Notes under the pieces: generated by a model
The model's database searches: none
The model's input: only the letters and a program-made list of their open reading frames with translations
What the model was told of the DNA's origin: nothing
In this document: one piece after another, positions 39,785-48,153 of the stretch
Numbering within the stretch: the first letter of the stretch is position 1
Layout of the letters: each line of letters opens with the position of its first letter
Assembly: GCF_008930665.1 (NCBI RefSeq)
Contig: NZ_PQMG01000004.1
Coordinates: 179,348 to 243,347 of the forward strand
Length of the DNA stretch: 64,000 nucleotides
Direction of reading: 5' to 3'
Origin: Corynebacterium sp. 74A
GTDB lineage: Bacteria > Actinomycetota > Actinomycetes > Mycobacteriales > Mycobacteriaceae
Made by a program: the position numbers and the translations under genes

Positions 39785-40140
39785 GAAGTCTATCAGGGGT
39801 ATATCGAACTGAACCCCAGCTGACTCGATCGCGCCGACGCGGACGAGAGAAGTCTATCAGGGGTATATCGAACTGAACCCCAGCGCCCGTAGAAGAATCC
39901 ACTGATCCCGGCGAAGTCTATCAGGGGTATATCGAACTGAACCCCAGCTATGCGGGCAGTGTCAGTGATGGTGTCGGAAGTCTATCAGGGGTATATCGAA
40001 CTGAACCCCAGCCAGCAGAATGCCGTTGCCAGCCAGCCGCGAAGTCTATCAGGGGTATATCGAACTGAACCCCAGCCCATCGTGGGTGGCGATCGTGACC
40101 CCGAGAAGTCTATCAGGGGTATATCGAACTGAACCCCCGC
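39785..40140 (-). CRISPR. CRISPR array, six 36-bp repeats and five 28-bp spacers
   Basis: Repeats start at 39785, 39849, 39913, 39977, 40041 and 40105 with a constant 64-bp period. On the plus strand each repeat runs from GAAGTCTATCAGGGG to CTGAACCCCAGC. Repeat 6 differs by one base near its plus-strand end (CCCCAGC becomes CCCCCGC). All five spacers are exactly 28 bp and differ from each other. The tracrRNA pairs with the minus-strand repeat, so crRNAs read on the minus strand, opposite to the cas genes. Each repeat has an inner GGGGT/ACCCC inverted repeat and an extended -10-like TGATAGACT near its 3' (minus-strand) end. Confidence 0.97.
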
Positions 40141-40230
40141 GATAGTGGGCACAGTGGCTATCTCGGTGCAAGCCTTTGGCGGTACATCACGCTTAACGGC
40201 AGTACCGCTTTCCACGTGCTGCGCTGCGAT

Positions 40231-40268
40231 GATCCTACAACCACACACTTGTGAATTTCTGTAGGATC
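40231..40268. terminator. Inverted repeat after the FAD-dehydrogenase gene
   Basis: A perfect 9-bp stem (40231-40239 with 40260-40268) and a 20-nt loop, 14 bp past the stop of the minus-strand dehydrogenase gene. There is no T run, so it is a weak terminator at best. It lies beyond the far end of the CRISPR array. Confidence 0.4.
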
Positions 40269-40281
40269 ACCGCCCCGCGAC

Positions 40282-43221
40282 CTACCGCGTCGCCTCCTCC
40301 AACAGGTACAGCACGTGCTCATAGCTCCGCCCGGTGATTTGCTCCATGCCCAGCTCGCAGGTGCGGTTGGAGGACACATAGGCGTCCACGCGCCCGTTGG
40401 CTTCGGCCTCGGCCAGCCCGACGCGCTCATCGCGGGTGGCGGCGTCGAGAAGTTCGGGGTGGAGCATGCCGCGGTCTCCGGCGGTGCCACAGCAGCCGGC
40501 GCCGCGGGGCACGAAGGCCTCCTCGGCGGCGAAACTGGCGACGCGCACGAGGGTGTCGCTGAGTTCCATGTGGGCCAGCGAGCAGTTCGGGTGCACGGCC
40601 ACCCGCCCGAGGCGGCGGGTGGGTTCAAGGTGCTCAATGAGCCGGTCGGCCCATTGGGTGGAGTCGAGGATCTCGATCTGGGCGAAGTTCTCAGCGAGCT
40701 CGCCGTCGAGACACTCGGGGATGCCGGAGAGGATGCCATGGGTGCAGCTGGAGGCGTCCACGATCACGGGGATGGCGCCGTGGTGGGACCATTCCCATAG
40801 TTTCTCGGCGGTGTGGCGCGCCATATAGGTTTTGGCATCGTGAAAGCCCTTGGAGCTAAACGGCGTGGTGCAGCAGGTACCGGCCACATCTTGGGGGATC
40901 GCCACCTTCTGCCCGGCGCGCTGGGAGAGCGCGAGCAGGGTTTCGGGGAGGGAGTGGCCTTCCCCGGAGCGGCCGAACATGCGGTTCACGCAGGCGGGGA
41001 AGTACACGGCATCCGCCTCGGCCGGATCATCCCCTGCAGGCAGTGTGGCGGCCCCGCCGGGTAGGCCGTGTTCGGCGGAGGGCACGAGGTCATTGTCCAT
41101 GAAGGAGCGCAGCATTCCGGTGGCGATGGACACGGAGCGGGCGCCGAGTTTCTCCCCCACCACTTTCTTGAGTGCGTCTTGGGCGCTGAGGCCGCTGCGG
41201 GCGGCGGTCTCCACGGCCGCCCAGTTCTTGGCCAGGATGAGTGCCACGCGGTTGGCGATCTGGCCGTTTTCCAGCTCGCGGAAGAGTTTCATCATCTTGC
41301 CGGTGTCGATGCGCAGCGGGCAGGCGATGGCGCAGCTGGAGTCCGCGGCGCACATGTCGATGGCGTCGTAGCCGTATTCGTCGATGAGCGCCCCGAGCAT
41401 CTGGGAGCCGGCGGGCTGCCGGGCCATCTCGCGGCGCAGCACGATCCGCTGGCGCGGGGTGGTGGTGACGTGCCGGGAGGGGCAGACTTCCTCGCAGAAG
41501 CCGCATTCGATACAGGCATTGGCGATCGCCTCGATGGCGGGGGTGGACTTGAAGTCCTGAAGGTGCACCTCGGCGTTGCTGGTGAGCTGCACATCGGGGG
41601 CGAGGATGCCGGTGGGATCGATCAGCCGCTTCACCCGCCACATCAAGTCGAAGGCTTGGGGCCCCCATTCGCGCTCCACCAGCGGAGCCATGTTCAGCCC
41701 GGTGCCGTGCTCGGCTTTGAGGGAGCCATCGTATTTATTGAGCACCAGCTCCGTCATCTCTTCAATGAACTGGTCATAGCGGCGCACTTCCTCCGAGGAG
41801 CCGAAGGAGGGCGTCATGAAAAAGTGCAGGTTACCGAAGGCGGCATGCCCCATCACCGAGGGCGGATAGTTGTATTCGCGCAGCAGCTCCATGAGGTCTT
41901 TGGCGGCCTCGCCGATGCGTGCCGGCGGGAAGCACACGTCCTCGGTGATCAGCGAGGAGTTTTGCGGGCGCTGGTGCCCGAGCAGCGGCATCAGCCCGGA
42001 GCGAATCTCCCAGGCATTGGCTTGGTCGATGGCGTCCTCCATGAAGTGCAGCGGGGAGATCAGCTCCGCATCGGCCAGCACGGCCCGTGCCGCAGCCACT
42101 GCCGCATCGCGTTCTTCCTCCGTGGTTCCTCCCACTTCGAGGAGCAGCGCCGAGGCGTCGTCGTCAAGCGATGCCCACTCATCGTGGGCCCCCTTAAAGG
42201 AGCCGACCGAGCCCTTCAATACTGGGGAAACGAGCAGCTCACAGGCTAGGGCGCCGGCCTCCATGAGGCGGTGCACATAGTCCGCGGCAAGCTCCAGGCT
42301 GGGCAGGGTTACCCAGGTGACGGCGGTATAGCGCGGCTTGGGCAGGGTGGCGATATCGGCTTCCGCGATGAAGCCGAGAATCCCCTCGGAGCCGATCATC
42401 AGCTTGGTGAGGATGCCGCTGGCGGTATCGGCGTCGAGGAAGGCATCCAGGCGCAGACCAATGGTGTTGCGGATGGAGAACTTCGTGCGTAGCCGCGCCA
42501 CTAAGGCCTCGTCGGCGCGTATCTCATCCCGCAGCTCGATGAGTCCTTGGGCAAGCTCCGGCTCCCGCTGCCACAGCGTCTCCTCCGCATCGGGCAGGCG
42601 GGTATCGATGATGGTGCCGCTCGGCAACACGATCTTCAGCCCCTGCACGCTGTGATAGGAATCCTTTTCCAAGCTACAGCGCATACCGCCGGCATTATTC
42701 GCCAGCACGCCACCGATCGTCGCCACGCTTGCCGACGCCGGGTCCGGGCCCAGCACTCGCCCGTAGCGGGCAAGCACATTCTGCACTCCTCCGAGGGCTT
42801 CGCCGGGGCGTACCGTCACGGATTCGGGGTGTACCACGAGCCCGCGGAAGTTTTCCCGCACATCCAGCAGAATGTCATCGGACTGAGCCTGGCCATTCAG
42901 CGAGGACCCTCCGGAGCGGAAAGTCACGGTGCGGTGATTCTGCTGCGCATAGGCAAAAATATCCGCAATCTCCTGCTCAGTGCTGGGGCTGGCCACGATC
43001 TGCGGGAAGCGCCGATAGGGGCTGGCATCGGTGGCATAGCGCACCAAATCAAGGGCGCGGGCATGCACATTGCGCGTCCCGAGCAGTGCTTCGAGGTCCT
43101 CCCGCAGCTGCTGCGGGCTGCCCTCGGCGAGCTCTTCGGGAAAATGATCCGGGTACTCGGCCCCCTCCGGCTGGGGCGGTACTCCGATATTGGCTGACTT
43201 TTTCTGAAAGAGTGCGGGCAT
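40282..43221 (-). CDS. FAD-linked oxidase / iron-sulfur dehydrogenase (YdiJ-like)
   Basis: A 979-residue fusion protein. Residues about 60-290 form the PCMH FAD-binding domain (VTFRSGGSSLNGQAQSDDILL; ATIGGVLANNAGGMRC), then the FAD-oxidase C-terminal domain. A 4Fe-4S segment (CIECGFCEEVCPSRHV, CAIACPLRIDTGK) and two cysteine-rich CCG domains follow (PACVNRMFG, CCTTPFSSKGF; HPNCSLAHMEL, GAGCCGTAG). Such proteins oxidise D-lactate, D-2-hydroxyglutarate or similar 2-hydroxy acids. ATG 43221 is chosen because TAGGCT ends 7 nt upstream; a longer frame above it is mostly basic and unlikely. Confidence 0.88.
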   Translation of the reverse strand: MPALFQKKSANIGVPPQPEGAEYPDHFPEELAEGSPQQLREDLEALLGTRNVHARALDLVRYATDASPYRRFPQIVASPSTEQEIADIFAYAQQNHRTVTFRSGGSSLNGQAQSDDILLDVRENFRGLVVHPESVTVRPGEALGGVQNVLARYGRVLGPDPASASVATIGGVLANNAGGMRCSLEKDSYHSVQGLKIVLPSGTIIDTRLPDAEETLWQREPELAQGLIELRDEIRADEALVARLRTKFSIRNTIGLRLDAFLDADTASGILTKLMIGSEGILGFIAEADIATLPKPRYTAVTWVTLPSLELAADYVHRLMEAGALACELLVSPVLKGSVGSFKGAHDEWASLDDDASALLLEVGGTTEEERDAAVAAARAVLADAELISPLHFMEDAIDQANAWEIRSGLMPLLGHQRPQNSSLITEDVCFPPARIGEAAKDLMELLREYNYPPSVMGHAAFGNLHFFMTPSFGSSEEVRRYDQFIEEMTELVLNKYDGSLKAEHGTGLNMAPLVEREWGPQAFDLMWRVKRLIDPTGILAPDVQLTSNAEVHLQDFKSTPAIEAIANACIECGFCEEVCPSRHVTTTPRQRIVLRREMARQPAGSQMLGALIDEYGYDAIDMCAADSSCAIACPLRIDTGKMMKLFRELENGQIANRVALILAKNWAAVETAARSGLSAQDALKKVVGEKLGARSVSIATGMLRSFMDNDLVPSAEHGLPGGAATLPAGDDPAEADAVYFPACVNRMFGRSGEGHSLPETLLALSQRAGQKVAIPQDVAGTCCTTPFSSKGFHDAKTYMARHTAEKLWEWSHHGAIPVIVDASSCTHGILSGIPECLDGELAENFAQIEILDSTQWADRLIEHLEPTRRLGRVAVHPNCSLAHMELSDTLVRVASFAAEEAFVPRGAGCCGTAGDRGMLHPELLDAATRDERVGLAEAEANGRVDAYVSSNRTCELGMEQITGRSYEHVLYLLEEATR

Positions 43222-43264
43222 AGACACCAGCCTATGCTGGCATCCCATCACCCGTGACTTTTTC

Positions 43265-44221
43265 CTAGCTTTCCGCCACGACTCGCCGCACGCGCCCCAC
43301 CCACTTGTGGGCCTTTTTCGCCGGTTTCCCACAGGATGGGATCATCTCCCCTGCCGGTCGGCGCTCGAGGAACACGTGATAGCTGGAGCCATCGGGCAGG
43401 CTCACCTCCCGCACCGTTTTCTCCGGGTTCTTCTCCCCGCCCAGGTCCACGGTCTCCACATAGAGCGACCCGATCTCGGGGCTGCCATAGCTGCGCGCCA
43501 CGAGGATCTCGGCCACCTGCCCGGCGGGGTCGAAACAGCCCCGGCCGCGCAGCTGCGGCAGGTAGAGCTCCCCGCGCTGCACCGCCTCCAGCATGGCGAG
43601 GGCACGCTCGGTGTCCATATAGGCATAGGAATAGCCCCAGGGCATGAGCATGAGGGTGGCGGCGAAGCGGTGCCCCTTCATGTGCGAGGTTTCCCATACC
43701 CATTCCTCCTCGGCGCGCTCCGCCAATTCCGCGGCGAGGGGCCGGCCCTTAATCGCGCAGCACTTATCGCGCTTGCCGTGGGTGCACACCAGCACCAGCG
43801 GGTGCGTCACTTTCTGCCCACCATTGGCCAGCGGCGTATCGAGGTTGAGCTCCAAAAGGTCCTGCGGGCAGCTGACCTCCAGCCGCTCCACCACGGGCTG
43901 CTGCAGCCCATTGCCGGTGAAGATGATGAACACGCGATAGCGCTCGCGCGGTTTCGGCCTGCCTGCGGGGCGAATGAGCTGGAAGGAGGCGTTATGCATC
44001 CCGAAGAAGTAGCTGAGCTTGCCGCTGAGCTCCCCGCCGAAGGAGCCGCCATCGAGCACATCGCGGCTCCAGCCTTGGTGGTGTTCGAAAAGCACAAACT
44101 TCTGCCCCGCCTTGGCGGTGCCCTCGATGGGCTCCTCCTTCAGCTCTGAGCAGGAGATCTGCTCCGGCTCGCAGGATAAACGGCCATCGGTGGGAATCTC
44201 AGGGGCTGCACTCTCAGTCAT
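43265..44221 (-). CDS. Sucrase/ferredoxin-like family protein
   Basis: A 318-residue soluble protein with the features of the Suc_Fer-like (thioredoxin-type ferredoxin) family: PLVLVCTHGKRDKCCAIKGRPLAAEL, which carries the Cys set for a 2Fe-2S cluster, and ETSHMKGHRFAATLMLMPWGYSY. The function is unknown. TAAGCT ends 7 nt before the ATG at 44221, suggesting a leaderless transcript. It lies upstream of the FAD/Fe-S dehydrogenase on the same strand (43 bp gap), so it might be an electron-transfer partner; that is inference. Confidence 0.8.
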   Translation of the reverse strand: MTESAAPEIPTDGRLSCEPEQISCSELKEEPIEGTAKAGQKFVLFEHHQGWSRDVLDGGSFGGELSGKLSYFFGMHNASFQLIRPAGRPKPRERYRVFIIFTGNGLQQPVVERLEVSCPQDLLELNLDTPLANGGQKVTHPLVLVCTHGKRDKCCAIKGRPLAAELAERAEEEWVWETSHMKGHRFAATLMLMPWGYSYAYMDTERALAMLEAVQRGELYLPQLRGRGCFDPAGQVAEILVARSYGSPEIGSLYVETVDLGGEKNPEKTVREVSLPDGSSYHVFLERRPAGEMIPSCGKPAKKAHKWVGRVRRVVAES

Positions 44222-44276
44222 GAGAACCAGCTTAGTGGGCTATATCCGCCTGTCGCTCACCACGCGGCGCCTGCAC

Positions 44277-44289
44277 GCTTATCGACGCC
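44277..44289 (+). repeat. Dispersed motif GCTTATCGACGCC
   Basis: Exact 13-bp intergenic copy between the divergent genes at 44221 and 44364. Confidence 0.5.
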
Positions 44290-44363
44290 ACCCTCCAGCC
44301 CCCATCCGTTGCTCCCCAGCACAACGCGGCCACACGCGTTAAGCAAATTAGTAAGATTAAGAT

Positions 44364-45083
44364 ATGAATAGCATCGCTTATACTCGTGTACTTTCCCGCC
44401 CCTATGCCCGCGCCCTGACGTGCGTGGCCCTCGCTACTTCGCTCACGATGGCTGGCTGCTCCCCCGGCGGTGATGATAGCGCCACAGACCCCAGCGCCTC
44501 GGTAACTACCTCCGAAGAAACCTCCACTACCCGTTCTACGGAGACCATCACCTCTTCCACTACCCTGCCGGCGGAATATGACTCGGAGGATCGGGAGCCG
44601 GTGAACGAGGATCCGGGTATTACTCCTCTCGGCGAGCTCAGCACCGCCGAAAATACCTCCAGCGAGGAATGGGGCGCTGGCACCGGCAAGGTGCTCCCGA
44701 CCGCGGTGCGCGTGGGCCGCCACAAGAACTTCGACCGCGTTGTTATTGATCTTGACGTGGAGAAGGGCAGCACCCCAGGCTGGCGCGCCGTCTATGAGGC
44801 ACAGCCGCTGCAGCAGGCTAGCGGGCGCCCCCTCGAGGTCGCCGGCGATACCTATCTCCAAGTGGATCTCACCGGCACCGCCTATCCGATGGAGTTCGGC
44901 AAGGACTTCCCGCCGCTGGAATGGAGCAACACCTCCGGCAAGGGCATCGTGCAAGAGGTGCTGGACGCCGGCACCTTCGAGGCCCGCACCCAATTCGTGA
45001 TCGGCCTCAGCGGCGGCCAACGCCCCTTCTCTGTCACGGTGCTGGAGAACCCGACGCGGGTAGTGATCGATATCGCCCACTAG
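44364..45083 (+). CDS. Lipoprotein with an AMIN-like domain
   Basis: A 239-residue predicted lipoprotein. The signal peptide ends in the lipobox MAGC, the next 70 residues are Ser/Thr/Glu-rich, and residues about 105-239 form an AMIN-like beta domain (TAVRVGRHKNFDRVVIDLDV; LQVDLTGTAYPMEF; NPTRVVIDIAH). In other bacteria AMIN domains bind cell-wall glycans. TAAGAT (44352-44357) ends 6 nt before the ATG, so it is probably leaderless. The stop is 2 bp from that of the convergent imuB. Confidence 0.75.
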   Translation: MNSIAYTRVLSRPYARALTCVALATSLTMAGCSPGGDDSATDPSASVTTSEETSTTRSTETITSSTTLPAEYDSEDREPVNEDPGITPLGELSTAENTSSEEWGAGTGKVLPTAVRVGRHKNFDRVVIDLDVEKGSTPGWRAVYEAQPLQQASGRPLEVAGDTYLQVDLTGTAYPMEFGKDFPPLEWSNTSGKGIVQEVLDAGTFEARTQFVIGLSGGQRPFSVTVLENPTRVVIDIAH

Positions 45084-45085
45084 GC

Positions 45086-46708
45086 CTAGACATAGCTGGC
45101 CTCAATCCGCCACGAGCCGCGCACCCACACCAGCACCCAGCCATAGACGCGGCGCGAATCAGTGGCCGTGAGCTGTAGCCGGGCGTGCGCGGGGTGGATG
45201 CCGGCGCTGGGTGCGGGCGCGGCCGACCACCACTGCTCGTCCACAGGCCAGGGCCCGGCCCAGCCGCTCACGCGCAGCCGCCGCGTGCCCCACACCACCG
45301 TCTGCGGTGTGGCACTAAGCAGCAGATCCTCTGCGAGGGCCACTGGCTCCCCGGCGGCATCATAAAGCCCGATCTTGCTGGCCGGATGATTCCATCCGGG
45401 GCTGCGCCGGGCTGGCAGCGGCGCAGCCAGCCGCCCCGGCCAGCTGCCCGTATCGGCTGCGGGAACCCGCTCCCCATTGCTCACATAGCCGATGCGCTCT
45501 ACCACCCCGCGCCCGCCCTGATCGAAGGGGCGCAGCACCGTATCGCTGCCATAGCGCGACTGCACGCGGGTGATGACTTTCTCGGCCCGCTCGGCCCGCT
45601 GCGCCGTATCGCCGAGCGCCTCCCATAACCCGGTATCCGCCCCTGGCTGTTCCGTCTCTAGGGGGATGAGCTCGAGCTCCACGATCCCACCGACAGACTC
45701 TTCTTCCTCCCCCTGGGCATGCTGCTGCCGGTGGGTGATCCACCCGCCCAGCTGCCAGCGCACTCTGTCGGCGGTAGCCGCCTCATCCAAGGGGGCGAAG
45801 GTGCGCCATACCCTTTCCAGCGTGCACTGGCCGGCGCCATCATCCACGGTGGCGCGAATCGCCAGCTGCACGCATACCCGGCCCGCCGCGGCGAGATGCT
45901 CGTGCAGGCGCGCCGCGAGGGAGCGGGCGATAAAAGCCGCCTGGTCCACCCGCAGCAGAGGCTCCTCGGGGACATACACCACGGCCTCTCCCCGCGTGTT
46001 CTCCGCTGCGGGCGCTAAGCGTCGGGAGCTATCGGCCGCACAGATTGCATAGAGCCGCATCCCGGCGCGGGAGAATCGCGTGGCCACCGCCGCGCGCGGC
46101 AGCTGCAACATCTCGCCGCAGCGACGCACCCCCATCTCCGCCAGCTGGCCCACCAGCTCCTCCCCCACTCCCAGACTGGGTTCGGCGCCGACAGCACTCA
46201 GCCCCACCTGCTTGAGGAATGCGCGACTGCCACCTGCGGGCACCACCGCGCCAAGGCGGCTACTGCGGGCAGCGATAATCGCCGTTGCCAGCTCATCGGC
46301 CACCCCCATGCGCAGGTCGACACCCTGTTCTGCAGCGGCCGTCATCGCCAGATCCATCGCGCGATCCTCTGTGCCGTAGTAGCGGGCTAGACTATCTGCC
46401 GCCACCAGCACCAGCCCGGGGCGCAGCACCTCCACGGTGGCCGCCACTTGGGAGAGCGACTCCACGATCACCGCGAAGGCCTCCCCATCCGCGGTGTCAT
46501 CTCGCGCCGCGGTGACTGCCTCGGGGCAGATCATCTGGGCGGCGCGCAGACGCATGCCTCGCGCCACCCCACGGCGACGCCCCGCTTGGTTGACCACCCA
46601 TACCCGCTGCTCGTGGTGCACAATCACGGGTACATCCGGCCCGCTGTCTGTGACGCGAGAGACCACCTGCGCCGGCCAGTCGGGGTACCACAGTGCCAGC
46701 ACCCGCAC
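45086..46708 (-). CDS. imuB: Y-family DNA polymerase-like mutasome protein ImuB
   Basis: A 540-residue relative of DinB that lacks the catalytic acid set and acts as the hub between the beta clamp, ImuA and DnaE2. The N-terminus is RVLALWYPDWPAQVV in place of the active-site aspartates of true Y-family enzymes, followed by RRRGVARGMRLRAAQ, the GVADELATAIIAARSS helix-hairpin segment, and a Gln-rich C-terminus. The GTG start is 1 bp after the imuA stop, so the pair is an operon. Confidence 0.88.
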   Translation of the reverse strand: MRVLALWYPDWPAQVVSRVTDSGPDVPVIVHHEQRVWVVNQAGRRRGVARGMRLRAAQMICPEAVTAARDDTADGEAFAVIVESLSQVAATVEVLRPGLVLVAADSLARYYGTEDRAMDLAMTAAAEQGVDLRMGVADELATAIIAARSSRLGAVVPAGGSRAFLKQVGLSAVGAEPSLGVGEELVGQLAEMGVRRCGEMLQLPRAAVATRFSRAGMRLYAICAADSSRRLAPAAENTRGEAVVYVPEEPLLRVDQAAFIARSLAARLHEHLAAAGRVCVQLAIRATVDDGAGQCTLERVWRTFAPLDEAATADRVRWQLGGWITHRQQHAQGEEEESVGGIVELELIPLETEQPGADTGLWEALGDTAQRAERAEKVITRVQSRYGSDTVLRPFDQGGRGVVERIGYVSNGERVPAADTGSWPGRLAAPLPARRSPGWNHPASKIGLYDAAGEPVALAEDLLLSATPQTVVWGTRRLRVSGWAGPWPVDEQWWSAAPAPSAGIHPAHARLQLTATDSRRVYGWVLVWVRGSWRIEASYV

Positions 46709-46709
46709 T

Positions 46710-47474
46710 CTAGATCACCTGCAACTGCACTATCTCTGGCTCGCCCACCGCCGCGGCGGACTCTGCGGCAGGCGCCGCACCGCGCAGCTCATAATGCACT
46801 GTGCGCGCAGGCAGTCCCCGCTGCTGTATCTGCACCGCAATATCCACTCCGGTAATGCGCCCGCGGCCTGTCATGTCCATGCCATGAAAACGCTGCGGGG
46901 TAGCGCCCAGCCGCAGCTCCGCATTCGCCACCAGCTGCGGGCCACCGACCAGTATCACGGCGCAGTCTCCGCGGCGCAGCTTCGCCCGCAGCGCCCGCTC
47001 CGCGGCGGCCCCCACGTGGCGCAGTGCGGGAAGATAGGCCACCACCACATCCATGCCCTCGGCAAGTACGGCGGCGATCTGTATCGTGTCCTCAGCCGCA
47101 CCACGAACAACGATGATATTTTCTAATAGCCCTCCCTCTTCGGGCACCTCGGCGAGCAGGAGATCATCCCAGCCAACGAGCGCCACTCGCTGCCCCTGGG
47201 CGCTGACATAGGCCACTAAGGACGCCACCAATGCCGGGCAATCACTGGCGAGGGTGATCCCACGGCGCGGCAGACCGCCGCCAGCTATAGCCCCCGCGAG
47301 CACCTGCGGAAGGCGCACACTACCTGCCATTTCTCGCTCTTCGACGCTAGCCACTTCAGCAGGGCGAGCAGCCCCTCCGCCCTCAAGGCCCACCAGCTGG
47401 GCACGCAGGGCAGCCACTTTCTGTTCACGGCTGAGCGCGCTCAGATCAGCGCGCTGCTCGCTGCAGAAACTCAC
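46710..47474 (-). CDS. imuA: ImuA-like RecA-family mutasome protein
   Basis: A 254-residue protein of the ImuA/SulA-RecA group needed for DnaE2-dependent mutagenesis. It contains GLPRRGITLASDCPALVASLVAYVSAQGQRVALVGWDDLLLAEVP and AVLAEGMDVVVAYLPALRHVGAAAERALRAKLRRGDCAVIL. The Walker A loop is degraded. GTG 47474 is chosen since GAGGGGGTG precedes it and the longer frame (GTG 47534) would begin inside the LexA-like box. Confidence 0.82.
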   Translation of the reverse strand: MSFCSEQRADLSALSREQKVAALRAQLVGLEGGGAARPAEVASVEEREMAGSVRLPQVLAGAIAGGGLPRRGITLASDCPALVASLVAYVSAQGQRVALVGWDDLLLAEVPEEGGLLENIIVVRGAAEDTIQIAAVLAEGMDVVVAYLPALRHVGAAAERALRAKLRRGDCAVILVGGPQLVANAELRLGATPQRFHGMDMTGRGRITGVDIAVQIQQRGLPARTVHYELRGAAPAAESAAAVGEPEIVQLQVI

Positions 47475-47526
47475 GGAATCACCCCCTCGTGCGCGTCGCC
47501 ACAATCCTCGTCCACACCCTCGCGTA

Positions 47527-47542
47527 TCGAACACTCGTTCTT
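47527..47542. promoter_or_regulatory. Candidate LexA (SOS) box upstream of imuA
   Basis: TCGAACACTCGTTCTT has the perfect core GAAC-N4-GTTC and lies about 53 bp upstream of the imuA start. The box upstream of dnaE2 is related, so the two loci probably form one SOS mutasome regulon. Confidence 0.65.
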
Positions 47543-47638
47543 ACCAGTGCTAGTAAACACCGCGCTTGAGTCCGCGTCAACTATGCCGCAATCACCCCCT
47601 GCTCCCCTGCCGTCCGAGGCACTCGATAACCTAGGAGT

Positions 47639-48070
47639 ATGCCGTCGATAAGCGAAGCGCGTTCCCTTCCCAACCCGATACCCACGCCTGCACCGGTGCG
47701 CTTGGGCACCTCTGTACTCTTTGGCCTGGGCGTGGCTGTGCTGACCACCTCCCTGTCGCGCGGGATACAGGTGGCGATCATGGTGGCGTGCCTCGCCTTG
47801 GGCATCATGCTGATTTATACCCACCCCTATCGGCAGCGCATCCGCGAGTATCTCGAAGCGCGCGGCTTTGAGTACCGCGCCCGCGCCAGCATGCTCCTGC
47901 CGCTCTTTCCGGTGTGGCTGGCGCTAATGCTCGCCCCCGTGCTCGCCCCAGCCGCCCTCTGGGCCACCGCCCTGCTCGCCCTCGCCGTCTGGGGCTGGAT
48001 GTGGCTGGTATTTCCGCATGTGGATGGCACGCGGATGCTCGCCTATGTGGATCGGGCGGACACCGCCTAG
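47639..48070 (+). CDS. Small membrane protein of unknown function
   Basis: A 143-residue protein with a polar N-terminus and about four transmembrane segments: TSVLFGLGVAVLTTSLSRGI, QVAIMVACLALGIMLIY, MLLPLFPVWLALMLAPVLAP and LWATALLALAVWGWMWLVF. AGGAG lies just before the ATG. A near-copy of the GCTTATCGACGC motif (11 of 12) overlaps its first codons. No family is recognised. Confidence 0.65.
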   Translation: MPSISEARSLPNPIPTPAPVRLGTSVLFGLGVAVLTTSLSRGIQVAIMVACLALGIMLIYTHPYRQRIREYLEARGFEYRARASMLLPLFPVWLALMLAPVLAPAALWATALLALAVWGWMWLVFPHVDGTRMLAYVDRADTA

Positions 48071-48094
48071 GTTTTACTCACCCCATAAAGCCGA

Positions 48095-48124
48095 ACAGCC
48101 CCACCCCGTGCGGGATGAGGCTGT
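48095..48124 (-). terminator. Imperfect hairpin between the membrane protein gene and nrdE
   Basis: The outer ACAGCC/GGCTGT arms (48095-48100 with 48119-48124) and an inner CCCC/CGGG stem lie 30 bp beyond the nrdE stop. It may end the nrdHIE transcript. Confidence 0.45.
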
Positions 48125-48153
48125 CAGCAAAGACGGCGCGAGGCGCGGAGGGG

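Noticed and set aside
39950..40248. Short open frames over the CRISPR array on both strands
   Set aside because: They are made of repeat and spacer DNA with a 64-bp period; there is no start signal or domain.
40141..40281. AT-rich CRISPR leader beyond repeat 6
   Set aside because: This stretch is not AT-rich and holds a hairpin near the dehydrogenase gene end; leader identity stays open.
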